A stretch of 64,000 bases of DNA from Psococerastis gibbosa (lineage: Eukaryota > Arthropoda > Insecta > Psocodea > Psocidae). Below the pieces are notes generated by a model. It had not been told where the DNA came from. It did not search any database and was given only the letters and a program-made list of their open reading frames with translations. Every line of letters starts with the position of its first letter. The first letter of the stretch is position 1. The stretch covers positions 6,014,001-6,078,000 of the forward strand of contig OZ020492.1 in assembly GCA_963971405.1 (NCBI GenBank), in the 5' to 3' direction. A program made the position numbers and the translations under genes. Positions 43,450 through 56,402 of this stretch are shown here, piece by piece.

Positions 43450-45900
43450 GTTATCAATTACACCATTGTAATACAAAAATCCTGTGAGCCCCAAAATTAA
43501 TTTAGGCCTAATTACTTGTTGGGATCTCGCACAGTAAAACGCTATAGATAATGCAACGTGTATTCTACTTCACTTCTGTGATAATAATAATAAACGTCTT
43601 ATATTTACGAGGCGAGACTTATGTATGTATTGTAGTTGTCTAGGCCAATTTATGTTTTACTGTTCAATTGGAATTTTTTGTACACTGTAATTTGTATAAA
43701 ACTGTATTGTACAATTAAAATAAAATTAAAAAAAACTAAAACTAACTAAAAAGTCTTTTTCAATAAATAAAAAAAACCAACAATTTCAAAAATACCTAGT
43801 CACGAAAACAAAAAACGCTTAACTTAAATAATTTTATTCTAAACGTAGCGTATTTCCAGAAATTGATATTAAAATTTTTGTACAATTAAATAATAAATAA
43901 TAGTAATACAAATATATTATTTACTGCAAGACAACGCCTGTGCGGGGGTTTAACTTCTGGTTGAAATAATGATTGAAAATAAAATACAAATGAGTAAATT
44001 GAAAATTTTGAAATTAAATTGAATAGTATCTTTTATGAAATGACTTGTCATACATTAAAGGGGGAGGCTGGAAGGGAAATGTTGAGGCTGGAACGGAAAA
44101 GTGGAGGGAGAGGGGGCCTGGAAGGAGGGGTGGCTGTGTAAGATTTGAGTTTTATGTTTCTGGTAATTGGGTTTTAATCCATTCGCCTTTTCAAAATTAG
44201 TTGAGCTGTTAATTAATTTAATTGTAAGTGGTAGTTAACTGTAGTGTGAAACGCCTATAATTTGTCAATGCGACGCAATAAGTTTCCGAGGAGAATGGAG
44301 ATACACGACCGAAATCAGCTTGGGGCAGAGTCTGCAAATAGCTCGGCAACCCAGTATGATCCAGGCCTGAGAAACCTCCCTCTTTACCACTGCACTTTGT
44401 GGAATATTCGTGTCAGCATCATGCCCAGCAGCCGCAACCGATGACTGGAAGGTACCCATTGGGGTTGGGCAGACCCCGGTCAGGTGGAAACATTTTCCTT
44501 TTTGCTTTCCAATTTATACGTAGTATAAGGAAAGCTTTTTTATCTAAATTTTTATTTAAAGGGAGTCATGGCCGAATTTGGAGCCATTTGCTAACAAAGT
44601 TATGCCGGTTTACGGTAGCCTATTTTTGTTTAATTAGATAATATTTATTTTTACTAAGTTCGTCTCATTTTGGCGCCCTTCGGACCCTTGAAGGGGGGCA
44701 TGACCAGCGGCGGAGCGTGGGATGATTGCGAGTGTAATGCTTGAAGAACAATTTTATTATATACGAAGCAAGTACGGGTACAGCGAAGGAGGGGGGGTAG
44801 CTGCCCCCCCCCCTAAAAAATATATGGTAAATCGATTGTAAATTCATTTATTATGCTCTGATTTAATCGATCCTATATATGTTTTTCCTATTTTGACCCA
44901 CAACTACCCCCCCCCCCCCCCAAAGATACCAAGTACAGTAGGCATTTTTTTTTAACGCACCGACGTTTCTCCTCATATGTACAAGCAGAGAAAGATTTCT
45001 GCTTTAATTCGTCAGTCAGACATTCACACATGGTCACTTGGAACCGTAAACAATTGCACAATCAGCACATGCAAAGAAAAACTAAAAACAAAACAATAAT
45101 TAATTAATAATAAGTAACACCGGCTGAAAACGCACACGCGGTCAAAGAAGTAAGTGAATTCCGGGGAAATGGGAATAAAGCAACCCTTAGCGTTTAGGGG
45201 AGGACAGTACAACGCTACCCTCGAAGCCTAGTGAAATTCCCCGGAATTGGGAGAGTTTACCGGAAAATGGCAGCCCTGGTTTGATGTTTCCCACTATTTA
45301 TGCCGTTGAAGTTAAAGAAGAAGGAAACATGCATCATTTTATATAGCATGTTGGATCTTCTTAAAACGTTAAAATTTGAAAACAAAAAAGAAAACATTTG
45401 AATTACGACGTGGCGAGACTCATAATTTTCTTAGACTGCGTTGACAATATCATGCTCACACAATCTTATTTGAACGTGGCTTCCTATGGATTTCAACTAA
45501 ATTCTAAATACATTCTAAGGATTTGTTGCCACGTAGCTACACATTTTGAAAACTGCAATCCGTGTTTCTTGCGTGTACTTGGCTCACCTATTTCTTTTCC
45601 TATGTTAAGGCCCCATATGGTTTATTAGCACACAAATGCTAGTGCCTCATAGAAATGACTACGCCTGCCGGGTGGCCTGCTGCCTTCCCAGTTCTCTACT
45701 CTTATATCGCTACACAATGTCAGGCTGATGAGTCATGTTCCAAACTTTTTTGTGCATAATCGTACAGTTTTATTATTTTACTAAAAGACATTTTCCCTTC
45801 ATCGATCTTTTTAGGGTAATGCGGCATTACCCGCCTTACATGCACGCTCCGCCACTGGGCATGACCCCGTGACCCCCTTCTCGGATCCGTCACTGGTACA
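43450..45900. other. gene-free stretch, AT-rich with G/C-run fragments
   Basis: CTTTCCAATTTATACGTAGTA at 44507 is the same as at 58874, so a fragment of that element starts here. C runs at 44805 and 44907 are probably MITE ends. Short frames (44262-44444, 45398-45628) have no domain. Confidence 0.45.
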
Positions 45901-45905
45901 TTATA

Positions 45906-46122
45906 AAAATAAATAAATAAGGACTTTCTATTGTTTCTATTACTAAGCCAACCTAGTGGAGTTAGGGCTATAAAGCCCTCTCTTACACTCAACTAGGATG
46001 ACCCGGGACCGTCTGCTTTACATGCCCTCCGAAGCATAGCCAGAAAATGTAGCCAGTGGGGAATCAAACCAACAACCTTTCGGGTGAAAGTCAGAGTCCG
46101 TACCACTACGCTACATGTCCTG
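45906..46122 (-). repeat. tRNA-derived SINE (family B), complete copy
   Basis: Same head, body and (ATTT)n tail as 2363-2583; the B box here is slightly decayed (GGTTTGATTCC). Confidence 0.8.
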
Positions 46123-46439
46123 ACCCATTATGCTACCTGTATATTCCTATAGATCTAGACTTCTTGGCCTGTTTATATTACTTGTCGGCCTGTGTATTCA
46201 GTAGTAAGTAGGTACCTAATCATAGTAATATTCAGGTAGCGACCTTGGGATTTCGTCGCCCTAGGCAACAAGTCTTCCAGCGCCCCCTACCCCATCATTA
46301 AAACAAAACGTTATGAACGGAAATTGTAAGAAATACGACCAAAGTATAACGTGTAAATTTTCATGGTATACTTCAATTAACTCCACAATTAACTCCACTG
46401 AAGACTGTTCGTACTTTTAATAATTGTTGGTTTATTTAT

Positions 46440-46553
46440 TAAGTTTTTTCAATCAATTTGTTTTATCTCCTCGAAAATCCTGGGGGAGACTTGTCAAGTA
46501 CCTGGGGGTGGTTAAACCGCCCTCCCCAGACCCCCTAATTACGCCCGCCAATG
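46440..46553. repeat. right-end fragment of the 14172-32435 hAT-like family
   Basis: AAAATCCTGGGGG, GACCCCCTAATTACGCC and the closing GCCAATG match the end at 32360-32435. This shows that the interrupted element belongs to a dispersed family. Confidence 0.65.
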
Positions 46554-47009
46554 CTTGTGCCTACATCCGAACTGTGGAAGCAGAATAGTCGCAGTATGCC
46601 AATTGATTGATTGATTGATTGAGCGTTAATTCGTGCTCCACCCGAATGTGGCCAGATGCAAAATTCACAACAAAATTCAAGCTTTCGCAAAAAGCTGTCT
46701 ACTTCCCTTACTAATTTCCTACTATTATATAAAATTGGTTTAATGCACATTATCGGGTTTTTCTGATGTAATAGTAAGTAAGTAAGTAAATAATGTATTC
46801 CAATTAACATATTATTTTATATTTAAAATGTCAACCCCTGCACTCGTACTCTTGTATCGCAGGGGTAAAAATAATAATATTTCAAGTGTCAAAATGTAAA
46901 TTTTCTGCAGAAGTATTTTGTATAAATAATCATCTGACCACTATCATATATTCTTTGCGTTTGTGGAACAACAAATAAATTATTATAGCCAACAATTCAC
47001 GACTTCAGG

Positions 47010-47305
47010 CTCGGGAAGCAGGGTTTCCCGATAGCTGGACTCTATGGGATATGACGTAATTGATAGCTTTACGATCTATGTTTCCATGATTTTGACACTC
47101 ACATATGATTTGACCCTCCGGCAATTATGTGTTAATGAGTGGCAAATCCAAAAATGCACAGCGTCTGCTTCCGGAGGCAGGCGTTCCCGACAGCTGGACT
47201 CTATGAGAAATGACGTAATTGAAAGCATTACGATTAATGTTTCCAAGATTTACCCCTCCGGTTATTTCATGTTAATGAGTGGCAAATGCAAAAGCGTCGG
47301 ACTTC
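47010..47305. repeat. two diverged tandem units of about 150 bp
   Basis: AGCTGGACTCTATG, GACGTAATTGA, ATTTACGAT-like and TGTTAATGAGTGGCAAAT blocks appear twice in the same order. It produces a spurious 102-codon frame. Confidence 0.75.
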
Positions 47306-47649
47306 TGGCGTTAAATTTCAGTTGCATGGGCAATCAAACCAAGGTAATTTGACTGACAAATACAAAATCATATTCAGGCACGCAACTGGGGTGGGTGCGG
47401 GGGCCGAGGCGGGGGGAAGGGGGGATGCTGCCCTCACATCACAAGAGGAGAAATATTTCTGTTCCCCGCTCTCACCATTCTACACTGGAAATTATTATAT
47501 TTGAGGTGTTTTGAGAAAATATTGGGTATGCTCTGCGCTACTTTAGTATACAATTACGAGTAAATACTCGAGATATAACAATATAGCGAGGAGAGCTTCT
47601 TCTTACTTCTTTTTTTATGTCCTGCCGGTTTTTTGAACCTATGTGGTTC

Positions 47650-48255
47650 CATTGGTCCCCTGTCCAATGCCAACTAGGTACCTCATGGATTTCAGACATT
47701 ATTTATATTGTTTCTGAATAAGAGTTTTTGGCCATTGGCAAACTGGTATACGTTCTCGGTGTCAATCTACATCGGCTACAAGTGACCTCACCAGGGGCGG
47801 ATTGGGCTTTAGTGTGGAAGGCACTGCCCTTGTCGCGGACATTAATAATTATTGCATGTATAGGGGGGGGGGGTGTTCACTAATAAAACCACTATTTTTT
47901 TTAAATGTTTATAATCAAAATAACCTACTTTCTTTTCCTTAACTAAAATGTTATACATAATTATTTTAATTATTTTTTTACATCATATGCACAACAAAAA
48001 AATTTAAAGTACGGTACGCGCGCGTGGATATAGGCATTTGCCTACTGGTAAATCCGCCACTGAATCTGAGACAAGCTCACCATTGTCAGTCCCCTGTCCA
48101 ATGCCAACTACCTCATGGATTTCGGACATTATTTATATTGTTTCTGAATTTGAATTTTTGGCCATTGGCAAACTGGCATACGTCCTCGATGTCAACCTAC
48201 ATCGGCTACAAATGATAATGAACAAGTTGCGACAAGCTTACCAGGGAGACGCAAT
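47650..48255 (+). repeat. two family D repeats flanking a hAT-like MITE
   Basis: Family D sequence occurs at 47650-47810 and again at 48087-48255. Between them 47812-48061 begins AGGGGCGGATTGGGC, has a G run at 47863 and ends AAATCCGCCACTG, the pattern of a hAT MITE. The flanking D copies are too alike in order to be one copy split by the insertion, so this looks like a duplicated unit. Confidence 0.6.
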
Positions 48256-48289
48256 GTACCAGGCGAAAGCATAACTAAACCAAGTACAG

Positions 48290-50040
48290 AAACGAGTCAC
48301 ACGTCTTCATAGTTTTAGGCTTCTTTCTATTAATTCTTCAAGTCAGGCCCGAAACCAGGATTTTATTTTGGTGAGGGCCTATAGTATAGGGGTATTAATG
48401 TGTTCGATAGAAAAGGGAAAAAGGTAAAATGGGAAAATAGAGGAATAACTCAGCCTGAGGATACCTTCGCCAACCATAGAAATAGAAGAAGCACATGCAA
48501 CTTACCTTCACAAAAAAAAAAAAAACTCCAAAGTTTCTTCGCCTTCAGCTACTAGTATTAACTTATGATCATTTGCCGTAGTCCATCTCTTGCCACATGT
48601 TACCTTTTGTTTAGTTTTTTATTAATTTACATCGCAGAACTCAATTTTTAAATTAAATAAAAATAAAATGCCAAACTCAAAAGCAAGTAAACAACAAGTA
48701 TGGCCGTTTTCGTACAGTACAGTTATACCCAACCTAGGGGTTGGATAAAGTGGAAATGATAGGGAAACAGGGTTCCTTATGGCATAATTATTTTTTTATT
48801 CCTTTTTTTTCTCACTTCCTCTCTTGTTTCTTCTCTATTTAATTTTAAGCACCTAGCTATCTATAATTAATACAACATTTTAGTTTTTTTAAGGTTAGCA
48901 TGAAAAGAAGACTTTATAGTCTTATTGTTCGCCTTTTATTTCTTATTTTTTTTTTGCAATAAAGTCGTTTTCAATTTAATAGAGAAACTTGAGTTCAATT
49001 ATTCCACCTTACCAGTTACCTTCTTTCCCTTAGGTAAACCCAACACAGTAAATACCCCTTATATAGTGAAATAGCGCACGTCGGGAAGGTCCAATTCTAT
49101 CTAGTGTAAAGTCGAAATATTTCGGAGGGGGGGGGGGGGCAGCTCCACCTGGTTACGGGCCTGCTTCAAGTCAATAATTACTTTATCGTCAAGTTCAATA
49201 AAAAAAGTCAAGAAATAACATCAAAATAAGTTATTTTTAAAGGTGTCACAGCCTCTAAGTAATTTTCTAGAAACTTTTCTAAATTTATTATTATTACTTA
49301 CGTTATGTTAAAACATCACAAATTCAATCACACAAACCTTTCATAGGTTTTGATTGAGGTGCCCACGGAGGAATTTATACATATATATATTTAGTAGGAA
49401 CATTGTTAATTTCTTAGTGGGTTTGTTGTATAATTAATTTCATTTTGTATTGTATGAAATATATTTCTTTCTTTCTTTCTTTCTTTCTGTGCCCAGTTAG
49501 GGCTAAGTCAAATGCTGCAGTGACACCCTTCCACGGGTTGTCATATGTGCACCCGGGGCCTTTGGGCATTGTGGTAAGTGATCCATCGTTTGAATGTCGA
49601 CCCGCACTCACAGAGAACATCGCCTGATTCGAAAATCAAGGTATCCCCTTCAGGCTAAGTTGACAGATACACCCTTTCAATGTTGGCTCTTCGTTCGCTA
49701 TTGCAATTGAAAATTGGCTTTGGGCAGAAAATAGACGGTTGTTTCATAAATATTTGAATAGAACGTAATTAAATTGAGGATAGAGTATTGGGTTAGTTTA
49801 AAATAAAATAATTGACCTGGTATACAGTTGCGGTTGAGGAAATTACATTCGATTTGAATAAACCCCACTCTAGTCAATGAAGAAAATGAGGAAACACTTG
49901 CGTACGTACTATATGTGTGAGGATGCAATCAGTTAGTAATTTAATAAATTAGTCGTTAGCCTATATCGGCACTGGGGGATAAACATGACATTTTCAAAAA
50001 CCAGGTCAGTTGCAGGGGTCAGTAGGACAGTGCAGTAACG
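48290..50040. other. gene-free AT-rich stretch
   Basis: (CTTT)n at 49465-49490, a G run at 49128 and short frames only. 49490-49640 is a GC-richer block that may be the end of a retrotransposon, but no motif proves it. Confidence 0.45.
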
Positions 50041-50065
50041 GTTCAACCAGTGCCGGAACAGTCAT

Positions 50066-50247
50066 CAAGGGCGGATTTTGCCTCCAATTTAGGGGGGGGG
50101 GGTCAGCGGGCAGATTCAGTGGATTATAACTTTAAAAAAATTATTATTTTTAATGCCCACTATAAACCAATTTTATCTAGTGTAAGTTCATTTCTTTTGG
50201 GGAGAGTCCAGATCCCTTGACCCCCCCCCCCCTAAAATCTACTCTTG
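50066..50247. mobile_element. hAT-type MITE (family C), copy 2
   Basis: CAAGGGCGGATTTTGCCTCC at the left and CTAAAATCTACTCTTG at the right. An ACAGTCA word is found just outside both ends but offset by a few bases, so the duplication is imperfect. Confidence 0.8.
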
Positions 50248-50499
50248 GGGACAGTCAGCAATATAACTGGACTGGAGACTCAGCGTAAAAGGAAGAGCAT
50301 TCCGTCAGCCTTGGGTCCACCCAACATTAATGGGCACCTTAACCGCTAAGAGAAAAACGCGGCTGCCTAGCAGGTTGCTGACCGCAGCCCCCAATAAAGT
50401 TGGGGTCATGGGAGACCTTTCCATATTGATATTGAGGAATAAATATGACTATTTCAATAACAACGTTCAGGCAAGTTGAAAAATAAATAAATATATATT

Positions 50500-51065
50500 T
50501 CTGTTAAATTATATAACAAAGTCATCTCATCAACAGGTAATCAGCAAGAAAGTATAAAATAAAATTGTCAAAATATCGTCAAAATCAGGTATTTCTGTCA
50601 CTGCCATTCTGCTAGTGCCTCAGCGACAGTGTAGAAAGCTTTTTTTAAGATAGGCTTTCTAAGCAATTTAGGGAAGTTAGTAGCATTTCTCGCCGCTCTC
50701 AGCTGAATCGGGACTTTTCTAAGGTAGGCGAAATCTTGTAGGATAGGGTCCAGTCGCTGACACTTGTCTGTGCGTAGTGCTGGCCTTACAAGGTCTTCCC
50801 TTTGTCTCGTGTTGTAGATGCGGGTGGCCCCATTTTGCTTAAATTTCCCCCATATCCCAGGCTTTAAGATATGTAAAATGCATTTATGTATGAAAAGGCT
50901 TGGGGCTGTCGTGATTTTTAAGGTTTTGAAGTGAGAGCGACAACTGTAACAATCCAAAGTCCAGTTGTTAAAAAAGGTTTCACATAGAAGGAAAAGTTTT
51001 CTGCCAGCCATGAGTCCGCTCAACCCTAATGGGAACCTTACCATCAATGGTAGCGGAAAACACAT
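50500..51065 (-). pseudogene. non-LTR retrotransposon RT C-terminal fragment with 3' UTR
   Basis: The 155-codon minus-strand frame 50598-51065 shows the end of a Jockey/CR1-like reverse-transcriptase protein: ITTAPSLFIHKCILHI, then YNTRQREDLVRP and a closing KKAFYTVAEALA. The catalytic core is absent, so it is 5'-truncated. The 3' flank down to 50500 matches 63480-63665, a second copy of the same family. The first 30 or so codons overlap a minisatellite and may not belong. Confidence 0.75.
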
Positions 51066-51074
51066 CAGGGGGAC

Positions 51075-51480
51075 ATGTTGCTGTCCTCAACATCCCAAGT
51101 GGAGCAGTAGTCAAGAGAGAGGATTTTCTGACCACAATATCCGCAGTGGAGCAGTAGTCAAGAGAGAGAGAATATTCTGACCACAACGTCCCAAATGTAG
51201 CAGTAGTCAAGGGAGAGGATTTTCTGACCACATCCAGCATTCCATATTTAATGGAGTAGTTGTCAAGAGAGGGGATCTTCTGACCACAACATTCCAAATG
51301 GAGCAGTAGTCAAGAGAGATGAGTTTCTGACCACATCCAACATCCCTAATTTAATGGAGTAGTAGTCAAGAGAGGGGAATTTCTGACCACAACATTCCAA
51401 ATGGAGCAGTAGTCAAGAGAGAGGATTTTCTGACCTTAACATTCTAAATAGAGCAGTAGTCATGATAGAGCGGATTCTCT
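51075..51480. repeat. minisatellite of 45-60 bp units
   Basis: GGAGCAGTAGTCAAGAGAG, GGATTTTCTGACCACAAC and ATTCCAAAT modules alternate about eight times, with two slightly different unit lengths. Confidence 0.9.
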
Positions 51481-51489
51481 ACCATCATC

Positions 51490-52155
51490 CACCCCGAATC
51501 GCCAAATGCTCCGATACTGTGTTTATTTTTACTTGATTAATTGAAGGTGTATTTCTTTGAAATGTGAGAACGTTAGAAATTACAAAACAGGTCTGAGTAT
51601 TTTGAACTTTATCTCTGAAATAAAAGATGTAAGCATTCTTTAGTTAGAGAAATGAGCACGAAATTTAATTCAAACTTCCCGAGGGGTTCCTATTTATTAA
51701 TTAGTACAGATACCGTAATAGTTTCATGGCAAATAATTGTCCATAGTTAAATACCGGCTACCAATAGATTTATTCGAATTACGAGCTATGTACGATTTAA
51801 AACAATATTTTTTTGAGGTTTTCGGAGAATTCTTAGTTTTTTGAAAGCCTCTTCACACCGCAAATCTAAATTTATGTAAATAAATAGCACATTTCTAATT
51901 AAATTTATAAAAATCAGAAAAAATATTTTGCTTCTTACATGTTTCAGGAAAAGAGTATTTTTGCGTACACTAAATTACCTTCAGTTTCCAGAGTACACAC
52001 GCATGAAAAAGAGTACAATGCTCTGAAATAGAGTAAGTTGGCAACACTAGTGCCACCACTTAACATACAAACAGCAGTGTCCGTCTAGCAGTTCGCCTAT
52101 GTCCAATCGTACATTACGTGTGTTATATTAAAAGTATGATGTCACAAGTAGACCT
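51490..52155. other. gene-free stretch
   Basis: AT-rich and unremarkable; nothing recognised. Confidence 0.45.
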
Positions 52156-52159
52156 ACTG

Positions 52160-52800
52160 CAAAAAGTTATGAGATCCCAACAAAAACAATCCGTGTAAAA
52201 ACAGGCCAAGTTCCTAACACCGATCTTGCAAAAAGTTTAGCCATTCAAAGTAATGAGATCTTAAATTTGGCCAAGTGCTTTGGCCATTTAAAGTTATGAG
52301 ATAGGGATGAGGGCCAAGTTCATAGGTCACAGGATTTTTCAAAATATATGGCTGCGTTTTAGATAACTTGGCCTGGCAAATGATGTTTTAGGACTGTGCT
52401 ACAGTGCAATAGTGCAACCTGGCAAATGATGTTTTAGGACTGTGCTATTCAAAAGCAGTCTCATGAATTCATTGTGAGCCAATATTTCGATACCGTCATT
52501 AAGGCTAGAATACAATTACTGGGTTGCCTATTTGACTATTCGTATGAAAATAAGACGCTCCTGGTGAAGTTGTGCTATTTTTTAGGTTAAGACCCAGGCC
52601 AAGTTACCTACAACGCAGCCATATATTTTGAAAAATCCTGCGACCTATGAACTTGGCCCTCATCCCTATCTCATAACTTCAAATTGCCAAAGAACTTGGC
52701 CAAATTTAAGATCTCATTACTTTGAATGGCCAAACTTTTTGCAAGATCGGTGTTAGGAACTTGGACTGTTTTTACACGGAGTGTTTTTGTTGGGATTTTT
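52160..52800. mobile_element. foldback element with about 215-bp inverted arms
   Basis: The left arm (52165-52372) and right arm (52585-52798) pair over most of their length: CCCAACAAAAAC with GTTTTTGTTGGG, CCTAACACCGATCTTGC with its complement, GGGATGAGGGCCAAGTTCAT with ATGAACTTGGCCCTCATCCC. The loop contains a 50-bp duplication (CTGGCAAATGATGTTTTAGG twice). Confidence 0.85.
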
Positions 52801-53045
52801 ACTTTTCGAAATTGTAGTTTTTTTTAGAAAATCGCTTTACGTGAAAAGTTATTGTTTATAAAATATCTGCATGTTTCTGAAAAAACTACAATTTCGAAAA
52901 TTAAAAATATCTTATAATATGATGCATGAAGTAGTCTTCCACAACTTTGATGAGCTAAATCTTTAATAACATGCTTAGTTAATTCAATAAAAAATAAAAA
53001 GTATTAAATTTCGGGCTGCCAATTTACTACGGGCTGTACACTCTT
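52801..53045. mobile_element. right half of a family F palindromic MITE
   Basis: It matches 41460-41670 and ends GGGCTGTACACTC followed by TTA. The left half is replaced by the foldback element. Confidence 0.8.
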
Positions 53046-53250
53046 AAGGAGTAAACTCCAAAAATTGGGTTAGCAGACCAACAGCCATTTTGTGTGAAAT
53101 CGTCGAAATCTTTAATAACATGATTAGTTAATTCAATAAAAAATAAAAAGTATTAAATTTCGGTCTGCCAATTTACTACGGGCTAAGGAGTAAACTCCAA
53201 AAATTGGGTTAGCAGACCAACAGCCATTTTGTGTGAAATCGTTGAAATCT
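53046..53250. repeat. tandem duplication next to the family F end
   Basis: AAGGAGTAAACTCCAAAAAT through GTGTGAAATCGT occurs twice, with a short piece of family F end between the two copies. The duplication therefore happened after the MITE inserted. Confidence 0.8.
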
Positions 53251-53597
53251 CGAAATTTTCCACCATCACAAAGCTTTCCTTATACTAACGTATAAATAGG
53301 GAAGTAATAATCCTTGACTTTCCGATTTTGTAAAGAAGCTTGCGGCAATGGGGCTGTCGGATACACATCGATCTGCCAATTAAGCACCAAATGGTCTTGT
53401 CACGCTGTAATATGTACGAATCACAGACTTAGAAGCGCGCTTTATATCTTATTCGCGGCGGCGTCTATTGACGAGATAAACTAGTTCTGAGTGCTTACTT
53501 TACATATATATTCTAAGATTTTAGAAAGTCAAAATATTAACGTCTCTGGTTATTTTTCCAGGTTGACCTAATTTCTATCTTACGCCCGTACCTATAC

Positions 53598-53776
53598 CAA
53601 GGGGTATCTCCAATTTAGGGGGGGGGGGGGTCGCGGGGCAGGTTCAGTGGATTATAACATTAAAAAACATAATTATTTTTAATTCCCACTGTAAACCCAT
53701 TGTTATCTAGTGTAAGTTAATTTTTTTTTTGGGGGGGGGGGTCCGGAGCCGATGACCCCCCTAACATCCGTACTTG
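53598..53776. mobile_element. hAT-type MITE (family C), copy 3, perfect 8-bp duplication
   Basis: ACCTATAC lies at 53590-53597 and 53777-53784. Its ends have drifted (CAAGGGGTATCTCC and ATCCGTACTTG) while the duplication is perfect. Confidence 0.9.
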
Positions 53777-53807
53777 ACCTATACCAGAGACAAACCCTTT
53801 TTCAATC

Positions 53808-54012
53808 AGGACATGTAGAGTAGTGGTACAGACTCCGACATTCACCCGAAAGGTTGTTGGTTCGAGTCCCACACTTGCTACAATTTGTCGCCATGTGCCC
53901 ATGTAGAGCATGTAGGGCCTTCCTAGTTGTGTGTAAGAGAGGGCTTTATAGCCCTAACTCCACCAGGTTGGCTTAGTAATAGAACAAAAAAGTCAATATT
54001 TATTTATTTTTC
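53808..54012 (+). repeat. tRNA-derived SINE (family B), best copy
   Basis: The head starts AGGACATGTAGAGTAGTGG (A-box region) and has a perfect B box GGTTCGAGTCC at about 53860. The body has GAGAGGGCTTTATAGCCC and ends with an ATTT-type tail. It lies only 23 bp from the end of the family C duplication. The 87-codon frame at 53927-54190 begins inside it and is not a gene. Confidence 0.85.
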
Positions 54013-54812
54013 AAATAATATATTTCTGCCGTTTTTCACGCTTGATTTATTCTTCAGTGCCCTGTTGAGAACGCTATGTTTAGAAAACGGAGGAGCATGT
54101 ATGCATAACGCGATTTGTTACAAAAAATATTTTTTTGAGTTCGCGGTATCACTGGAATCGACATTGACTACTACAAAATACAAATGTTAGTTTGGTGAAA
54201 ATGGGGTTTAGCATTAATGAGTATTAATATATACCCATAATGTAAAAGCAGTTAGATTTTAGAAGTTTTTAGCCTCTCCTACACTTACAGTTTCAAGTGA
54301 CAAATTGCTTATTTCATACTTACTCCTCAACTGATTTCGACAGTACCCATGTGTACTATTTAGGAACAGCGTGAATATCCATCGGTTTACATTAGGTTAA
54401 AGACTGGAAAACTCAGTTCTATAATGAATGGAATAGGCTACAATATGTCCGCATAGGGGCAAGAGTTCTCAAGTGGTGAGCCATGGCTCCATGGGCCACT
54501 TCCAAGTGGGTTATTGAGAGGAAAAATAAGTTATTGATTTTATGAAAAAATAATAGTTTCATTTTTATTTTTTCCACAATTTAAAGCTTCGTTGAAGTCG
54601 TCATGGAAGCCATGAAGATTCTTCTGCCGTACCCTTACAGTTTTCTCTGCGAGAAGGGGTCTCGCACCTAATATAAATGTCAAAAATAAATATCGCAATA
54701 TAATGTCGAATTTAGGCGGCGAGCTTCGTCTGAAATTGTCGACAATACTGCCAAACTTCGAGTTTCTATCAAGCGAATTTTTGACTAAATAAACTTTTTT
54801 AATACTTGTAAC

Positions 54813-54985
54813 CAAGGCCGTAGCCAAGGGGGGTTCATGGGGGTTCAAACCCCCCCCCCCCCCGAAATGAAATGGCTTGATACTAGATAGAATGGGATTT
54901 TGAGAGGAAAATGAAAACCACTATGTAATACCCAATGAAATTTCTACCCCCCCCCCCCCCGAAAAAAATCCTGGCTACGGCCTTG
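54813..54985. mobile_element. hAT-type MITE, 173 bp, perfect 8-bp target duplication
   Basis: CAAGGCCGTAGCCAAGG and CCTGGCTACGGCCTTG are inverted, with CTTGTAAC at 54805-54812 and 54986-54993. C runs lie inside both ends. Confidence 0.92.
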
Positions 54986-54999
54986 CTTGTAACTTTGAT

Positions 55000-55975
55000 T
55001 TTTTTCTACATTACTTAAATCACCTTCTTATATAAATAGGCCCATATGCGGTCAGCACCCCCCCCCCCCCAAATACGAGTATATGGGGAACCAATGCTAC
55101 GCTAAAAGGTTTTAAGGGAACCGCCGAAACTTTTTCTCGAGAACCCCTGGCCATAGGGGAATATTCGCCGGTAGGGTACAACTAGGGCACGTGCGATTTG
55201 GATAGCCTAAACCAAATCTTGCGTAGTAAATTAGATAGAAAATATTAGGAAGACAATTTCAAAATAGGATATTTAGTTAATTTAGTTGAACACAGATTAC
55301 AGGTGTTTGTTTATTTACAAATAATTACGTGTCACTACATTTCTTATGTTTTATATTTGAATACAAGTCATCGTGTAAATAAGAACTATTATTAAATGTG
55401 GTTCCTATGACGAAGGATGCCATACTTTATAAATTAAATCTTTCTTTTTTAACAGAAAATAAAAATTAACTGATTTTGAGATAATCCCGCGGGGTATTTA
55501 GTCTCGGCGACTCGGATCTGTTTCATTCATTCATTCATACGTATTCAAAATCAGTATGCCCTTTATATAGGTATTAAAAGAATTTGGAGCTTAGGTTTTG
55601 GTATATAAGTCCCATATCCTCTTAAGCAATTTAATGAGCATAATGCCTCCTAATGAGGAGACTTATTAAACTACCATCAAATATAAATTTACCTCAATTC
55701 ACACAATGCTGAGACAGTATCGTGTAGGTGCACAAATTCAATGGATTGGCATATCTCAATTCCCCCACACATTATTGAATTTAGAGGAATTACAGCATTA
55801 ACACACAATACGTCAATTCCTCTCACTGAGCTCAATGCTATTTTCAATTCAATGAAAGCTGTATCTTTATGTATTATGTATTCATCTTTATTGGAGAATT
55901 AACAAAGAGATAATCAATGTTCATCCGTTTTCTGTGGTATGTCAAATTTTGCTGCGTATTTACAAGATGGCCGTT
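55000..55975. other. gene-free stretch
   Basis: AT-rich; C run at 55058; a TTCATTCATTCATAC simple repeat at 55523. No gene recognised. Confidence 0.45.
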
Positions 55976-55979
55976 CAAA

Positions 55980-56090
55980 TATTACGTAAGCTAGTCAGGG
56001 AGGGGAGGTTTCCGGTTGGCTTACTATTGCTGACAAGGGAGGAGGGGGTTCGAATGCCGCTTACGTAAGCTTTCCCTATTGCAAAAACTA
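55980..56090. repeat. short G-rich element with TTACGTAAGC motifs, copy 1
   Basis: ATATTACGTAAGCTAGTCAGG on the left and GCTTACGTAAGC on the right, with two G-rich tracts between. A similar element is at 57070-57175. Confidence 0.6.
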
Positions 56091-56402
56091 GGTAATATTA
56101 TGAATTAATTTTTTTTCATTAAGATTATTCGCATTCAAACAAATCAATGAACGTATCTTCAGCCGCCTCTGTAGGTAATACCTGTGTTCAGTGGCGGACA
56201 AAAAGCACCGAAGGCTGTAAAAAAAACATTTTCTATCACAAAGAGTACACAAATCAAATAATTTCGCACATTAGTTTTAAAAAAGAAAAGGAAGGAATTG
56301 GCGCGAAAATGTTAATCACTGTCTACAAGTGTGTATTTGCCACGTTTTTACGTTTTTTTTGTTGACTAGCTAGTAATAACAAGGCTTCAAATTGCCATCC
56401 GC

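Noticed and set aside
47044-47352. 102-codon plus-strand frame
   Set aside because: It is the product of two tandem 150-bp units.
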